64,000 nt of DNA from CAYNNQ01 sp964398785 (GTDB lineage Bacteria; Desulfobacterota; Desulfovibrionia; Desulfovibrionales; Desulfonatronovibrionaceae). Shown here piece by piece: positions 60,457 to 64,000 of this stretch. The DNA is taken from positions 13,656 to 77,655 of the forward strand of contig CAYNNQ010000010.1 in NCBI GenBank assembly GCA_964398785.1. Direction: 5' to 3'. A program made the translations under genes and the position numbers. Under the pieces are notes generated by a model. The model was not told where the DNA came from. It did no database searches and was given only the letters and a program-made list of their open reading frames with translations. Numbering within the stretch: the first letter of the stretch is position 1; each line of letters begins with the position of its first letter.

Positions 60457-61659
60457 ATGAATACAGATTTAGATACCCTGCAAACCGAGGAGAAGGACTT
60501 ACTCTGCTCTACATACGCCCGGTATCCCCTAGCAATTAAATCCGCCCGGGGGCATACCCTCATCGATTTCCAAGACAGGGAATACGTCGATTTGTTGGGC
60601 GGCATATCCGTATGCAACGTGGGACATTGCCATCCGGAAATAGCCGAGGCAGTATGCGACCAGGCCCGCAAACTCGTACACGTAAGCAATCTCTTCTACC
60701 AGGAAGAGCAATGTAAACTGGCACGGGCCCTTTTGGATACCTGCTCTCTAGATCGGGTCTTTTTCTGCAATTCCGGCGCAGAAGCAAATGAAACGGCTAT
60801 AAAGGCCGCCCGTAAATACATGCAATGTGTGCGGAAAGAGTCGCGGCATGAAATCATAACCCTGAACAACTCCTTCCACGGCCGAAGTATGGCCACCCTT
60901 TCCGCCACAGGCCAGGAAAAGATCAAACAAGGATTTTATCCACTGTTGCCCGGGTTCGTGCATGTCCCCCCAAACAATAAAGAGCAACTAGAAGAGGCCT
61001 GCAATGAGAATACCGCAGCGATAATGCTCGAAGTAATCCAGGGGGAAGGAGGAGTATTTTCTTTAAACGAGGAATACCTCCTCTTCGCCCAGCAGATGTG
61101 TAAAAAAAGAGGCCTGCTCCTGATCGTGGACGAGGTCCAGACGGGCATGGGCAGGACAGGCAGATTCTGGGCATACCAACATTATGGGTTGCAGCCAGAC
61201 ATAATCACCTCGGCCAAGGCTCTGGCCAATGGTCTGCCCATGGGGGCGACTATGCTAAAAGAGGATATCGCCCAGGCCTTGGGTCCAGGGAGCCATGCCA
61301 CGACTTTCGGGGGTTCCCCTCTGGTATCCGCGGCCGCTATAAAAACCCTGGAGATCATGAACAGGGAGGAACTAGTGGAGAAAAGTGCTCGTACCGGGGA
61401 ATACGCCCGGGAGCTTTTCACCGGGGTAAAGGAAAGGACAGGAGGCAAAATAGAAGAAATCCGCGGCCGGGGACTCATGCTGGGAATAAAGCTCTCTTTC
61501 CCTGGATCCGGTATATGGCGGGAACTATTGGACCGAGGATTCGTCCTCAACCTAACCCAGGAAAAAGTCCTTCGGCTTCTGCCGCCACTGAACATTCCGG
61601 AAAAGGAGCTGGAATCCTTTGCCGAAAACTTGGAAGAGGTACTTTTAAATAAGGCCTAA
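60457..61659 (+). CDS. argD: Acetylornithine aminotransferase
   Basis: ArgD is a PLP enzyme of arginine synthesis, also active in lysine synthesis in some bacteria. The 400 residues show LLGGISVCNVGHCHPEIAEA near the start. FCNSGAEANETAIKAARKY, LLIVDEVQTGMGRTG, the PLP lysine in TSAKALANGLPMG at about 250, and TTFGGSPLVSA follow. Length is typical. Upstream is family B copy 3 with its inserted A element. argD and not gabT is preferred by overall resemblance. Confidence 0.9.
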   Translation: MNTDLDTLQTEEKDLLCSTYARYPLAIKSARGHTLIDFQDREYVDLLGGISVCNVGHCHPEIAEAVCDQARKLVHVSNLFYQEEQCKLARALLDTCSLDRVFFCNSGAEANETAIKAARKYMQCVRKESRHEIITLNNSFHGRSMATLSATGQEKIKQGFYPLLPGFVHVPPNNKEQLEEACNENTAAIMLEVIQGEGGVFSLNEEYLLFAQQMCKKRGLLLIVDEVQTGMGRTGRFWAYQHYGLQPDIITSAKALANGLPMGATMLKEDIAQALGPGSHATTFGGSPLVSAAAIKTLEIMNREELVEKSARTGEYARELFTGVKERTGGKIEEIRGRGLMLGIKLSFPGSGIWRELLDRGFVLNLTQEKVLRLLPPLNIPEKELESFAENLEEVLLNKA

Positions 61660-61701
61660 ATTAACCATTTGGAGGCGAAATCCCGCGCGAGGTGAAAAGA
61701 C

Positions 61702-61896
61702 ATGGTCGCCGCATCCGAGTCGAAAGGGGATTTAACGGGAAAGATAGACTCCGGGAAAAAACCGGCCCCCAAAATACTGGACAATCGCGAACAGGGGAAG
61801 CCGCTATTCGCTTCTGAACCCGGAAATCTTTCCCGTCAAACCCGGATAATGCTCCCGGAAGAACGACGGGGAAAAGTAGCGGACATACTCACCTGA
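61702..61896 (+). CDS. Small hypothetical protein
   Basis: The 64-residue frame begins MVAASESKGDLTGKIDSGKK and ends MLPEERRGKVADILT. A GAGGTG ribosome-binding site lies 8 bases before the ATG. It is basic and hydrophilic, with no domain known to me. It starts 42 bases after argD, so it could be co-transcribed. It might be a chance frame. Confidence 0.4.
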   Translation: MVAASESKGDLTGKIDSGKKPAPKILDNREQGKPLFASEPGNLSRQTRIMLPEERRGKVADILT

Positions 61897-61926
61897 AAAT
61901 ATGTCTATATACTCTCCTCTTAACTA

Positions 61927-62112
61927 GTCCTTATCCGGAAATGCAAAAGTTTCCGGGTTTAGAAAAATCAGGTTTCCAATTCGGAAATGAGATTTTTGCC
62001 TGTTTAACAAGGAAATTAAGTAATTAGGAGCGAACGTATCACAATACGTGATCGAATAATTACGAAAATTGACGCCGTTAAAAGGGAAAAGGGCCATCTC
62101 CGAATTGGAAAC
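61927..62112 (+). repeat. Family A MITE-like element, copy 8
   Basis: This 186-bp copy is flanked by TA on both sides (61925-61926 and 62113-62114). It lies between the small hypothetical gene and the HAD gene, ending 32 bases before the HAD start. Confidence 0.85.
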
Positions 62113-62144
62113 TAAGTACAAGACCAAAATCTCCAGGGAGTCCC

Positions 62145-62615
62145 ATGCTCGATCTAGACATACCGGGAAGAAAACCATTAGTGCTGAAACACTTGGTGTT
62201 GGACTACAACGGCACCCTGGCCCTGGATGGGGAAATTAGACCCGGGGTAATGGAACAACTCTATAAGCTGTATTCCTTGCTGGACATACATGTCTTAACC
62301 GCGGATACACACGGAACGGTCCGGGATAAATTTGCCGGCACCCGCGTGCACATGCACATAATCGCCCCGGACAATCAGGACCTCGGAAAACTGGAATATA
62401 TCCGTAATCTGGGCGAAACAGAATGTATTTGTGTAGGCAACGGACGCAATGACAAGCTCATGTTGCAAAATGCGGCATTGGGTATCTCTGTCCTGCAAGA
62501 AGAGGGATGTAATCCGGGGGCCGCGTATGCCTCGGATGTCCTAACCCCGCACATCAACGCGGCACTGCAACTGATACTTTCCAAGCCGAGGCTCATTGCC
62601 ACCCTGCGCAATTAA
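62145..62615 (+). CDS. HAD-superfamily protein (P-type-ATPase-like)
   Basis: The 156-residue soluble protein resembles the phosphorylation domain of P-type ATPases. The DYNGTLALDG motif has nucleophile D20, with Asn22 in the place of the usual second Asp. The VLTADTHG segment carries the Thr of motif II, and VGNGRNDKLML is motif IV. No membrane region is present. It may be a small phosphatase; the Asn variant makes catalysis less certain. It stands alone after a repeat A copy. Confidence 0.75.
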   Translation: MLDLDIPGRKPLVLKHLVLDYNGTLALDGEIRPGVMEQLYKLYSLLDIHVLTADTHGTVRDKFAGTRVHMHIIAPDNQDLGKLEYIRNLGETECICVGNGRNDKLMLQNAALGISVLQEEGCNPGAAYASDVLTPHINAALQLILSKPRLIATLRN

Positions 62616-62654
62616 TAGTTACCTATGGATTTTCGGCTCTTGGACACAGCGTGT

Positions 62655-62915
62655 GGATTTTTTATATTTTTTCCGCCTGATCTTTTTGGATGATTTTAAC
62701 GAGAGGCCCGCGCGTTTTCTTGGTCCCGCCAAAAGGGGGAAACCGGACCGGGAATCGGGCTCTTGATGCAGACTGGCAAAATTACCAACTTGAATGCTGC
62801 CAAACTTTTTCTCCCTTTCAAAACTAGAGTCCGGAGGGGGGAGCCCCCTTTGGCGGGACCTAGAAAACACTGGGCCGGTAGTTGGGCATCCCCAAAAATC
62901 TGGCGGAGAAAATCC
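62655..62915 (+). repeat. Family C long palindromic repeat, copy 2
   Basis: Inner arms at about 62712-62737 (TCCCGCCAAAAGGGGG core) and 62846-62870 (CCCCCTTTGGCGGGA core) are inverted repeats. An outer pair (TCCGCCTGATCTTTTTGG and its imperfect complement near 62892) flanks them. It matches copy 1 near 28231-28398 in the other direction. The gap 62616-62977 otherwise shows no gene. Confidence 0.7.
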
Positions 62916-62977
62916 ATATCAAACGTCGAGGAACCGGATTTTCTTATCAAAAATCTTTATTAATCAACCAGAAAGGC

Positions 62978-63928
62978 TCATTCCTCTTTTTCACCTTGCC
63001 TGGAGGTAAGCCAGCCAAAGGCCTCTTCCCCCTCCGGACTTTTTTCCAAATCTACCTCCGACCGGGCACCAGCCTCCAGGCTGCGTACTTTCCGGGCCAA
63101 CAAGGTCAGGCGGATAAGCAGATATACCATGATAATGCCAAGTACGGCGAGGGCTATACTCCCCCAGAGCATAATCCTTTCCCGCAAAAACAAAAACAGC
63201 TTATTCTGGCGTCCGGTGCTTTTCTCGCGAAATTCCCGCAGATCCTTTTCAAGCTGCCCCACGGTTCCGTTCAAAGAACGCACGCTTTTTTCCACCCCTA
63301 GATTTTTCTCTTTTACCCGGGCCAATTCTTTTTTTCGCTTCTGTAAAACATCTTTAAATTCGGCAACTTTCTTTTCCAAATTGGATATCCCCGAGCCCAC
63401 GGCATCATTTACCGCATTCAGCTGAACCTGAGTTTCTTCCTTGAATGTGGCCAAGCCGGATTGCACTTTATTTACTTCCTTTTCCATCCCATCCAGTTTT
63501 GAGGACCATTTACTCTGTAGCTTTTCCATCTTTGTCTGCACACTGTGCACCTCTTCCACCACTCCAGAATAATCATTCTTTATGCTGTATACGACTTCAT
63601 CCATTTGCAATATATCCTTGTTCAATTGCTCGTATTTTCCCTTTAACGCGACAAGCTTACTTTGATTTTTTTCCAGACCTTTTTCAATCTGGTGAAGGGT
63701 CTTCTGCATTGATTCCCGTTTTTTTTCCTCTTTACTCACCTTTTTCTGCAGCAAGTACAAATCATTATCCAATTCCATAAGCCGAGAACGAAGTCCATCC
63801 TCCATGGTGGCATTCTTCTCGGCTGTGGAGTTTTCCTGAGTGATCCCCTTTACCGGGAATAGACATATAAAAAAGAATAAAGCCGCGCCTAAAACCGAAA
63901 TTTTTGCTTTCATTTCCCAATCCGCCAT
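62978..63928 (-). CDS. Exported coiled-coil membrane protein, unknown
   Basis: The 316-residue protein has an N-terminal signal-like helix (about 9-27, ISVLGAALFFFICLFPVKG). A long coiled coil spans about 45-245. A C-terminal membrane helix at about 256-278 (LWGSIALAVLGIIMVYLLIR) precedes a short tail. Topology suggests a periplasmic coiled coil with both ends near the inner membrane. No family is recognised. The ATG at 63928 has GGAG upstream; an in-frame ATG 15 bases later is an alternative. A partial family B repeat lies at 63954-64000, upstream of it on the opposite orientation. Confidence 0.75.
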   Translation of the reverse strand: MADWEMKAKISVLGAALFFFICLFPVKGITQENSTAEKNATMEDGLRSRLMELDNDLYLLQKKVSKEEKKRESMQKTLHQIEKGLEKNQSKLVALKGKYEQLNKDILQMDEVVYSIKNDYSGVVEEVHSVQTKMEKLQSKWSSKLDGMEKEVNKVQSGLATFKEETQVQLNAVNDAVGSGISNLEKKVAEFKDVLQKRKKELARVKEKNLGVEKSVRSLNGTVGQLEKDLREFREKSTGRQNKLFLFLRERIMLWGSIALAVLGIIMVYLLIRLTLLARKVRSLEAGARSEVDLEKSPEGEEAFGWLTSRQGEKEE

Positions 63929-63953
63929 AATATTTTCTCCAGAATAGAGGCAT

Positions 63954-64000
63954 CTGCAAAAAGTCGAATACTGGAGTTAAACGCACAGATTAAAATTTAT
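63954..64000 (+). repeat. Family B repeat, copy 4 (partial at window edge)
   Basis: CTGCAAAAAGTCGAATACTG and the following bases match the left half of copies 2 and 3. The rest of the element, including any hairpin, would lie beyond the window end. Confidence 0.65.

Noticed and set aside
2778..62112. CRISPR-like reading of the repeated sequences
   Set aside because: Copies are about 185 bp, kilobases apart and have no regular spacers.

Overview
The window looks like chromosomal DNA of a motile, Gram-negative anaerobe of the deltaproteobacterial (Desulfovibrionales) type. This is inferred, not proven. It rests on the gene order fliR-flhB-flhA-flhF-flhG-fliA-cheY-fliL, a HypF hydrogenase maturase, a PAS kinase with a cysteine cluster, GT9 and CgeB-like glycosyltransferases, two sigma-54 activators and the many two-component genes. 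No rRNA, tRNA, complete transposase gene, prophage or CRISPR array was seen.

Layout. 1-1141: a GldA/GldF-type ABC exporter (permease cut by the window edge). 1441-2633: a ferredoxin divergent from a TtcA-like tRNA thiolase. 2992-3897: an M23 peptidase. 4374-12130: the flagellar export, placement and sigma-28 operon. 12730-16759: three unknown proteins, then dus, ispH and cheV. 16828-18441: an NSS-family transporter with its 33-residue MetS-like partner. 18713-21278: two unknown proteins and a GT9 transferase. 21303-23609: hypF. 24083-28016: a PAS histidine kinase and uvrA. 28010-31047: a 55-residue membrane protein, a glycosyltransferase, formyl-THF cyclo-ligase and a PgeF-type hydrolase. 31085-39402: on the minus strand, MoxR, DUF58, transglutaminase, DUF4390 protein and an NtrY/NtrX pair. 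39411-44757: dapB, ligA, a potassium channel and proA. 44965-45408: a small DMT-type transporter. 45423-46252: a perfect 415-bp tandem duplication with RNA-like folding. 46361-49013: cheR, an HDOD protein and cheX. 49101-52885: a complete Zra-like system, with activator site, sigma-54 promoter, periplasmic metal-binding protein, kinase and regulator. 52939-55920: aroC, aroK, a TrmH-family methyltransferase and tlyA. 56412-63928: glgP, dut, argD, a HAD protein and a coiled-coil membrane protein.

The most distinctive feature is the intergenic repeat landscape. Family A is a MITE-like 185-bp element with terminal inverted repeats and TA target duplications. It has eight copies plus a remnant, all in the same orientation. 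Family B ends in a hairpin and lies 20-42 bp upstream of start codons in three places, oriented with the gene. One B copy is interrupted by an A copy, which fixes the A boundaries to the base. Family C consists of two long imperfect palindromes. None of these encodes a plausible protein.

Much of the coding content is motility and signalling: the flagellar operon, cheY, cheV, cheR, cheX, an HDOD protein, NtrYX and ZraSR. The rest is mostly housekeeping. Starts were moved downstream of the longest frame where ribosome-binding site, homology or translational coupling argued for it; each case is stated in its entry.
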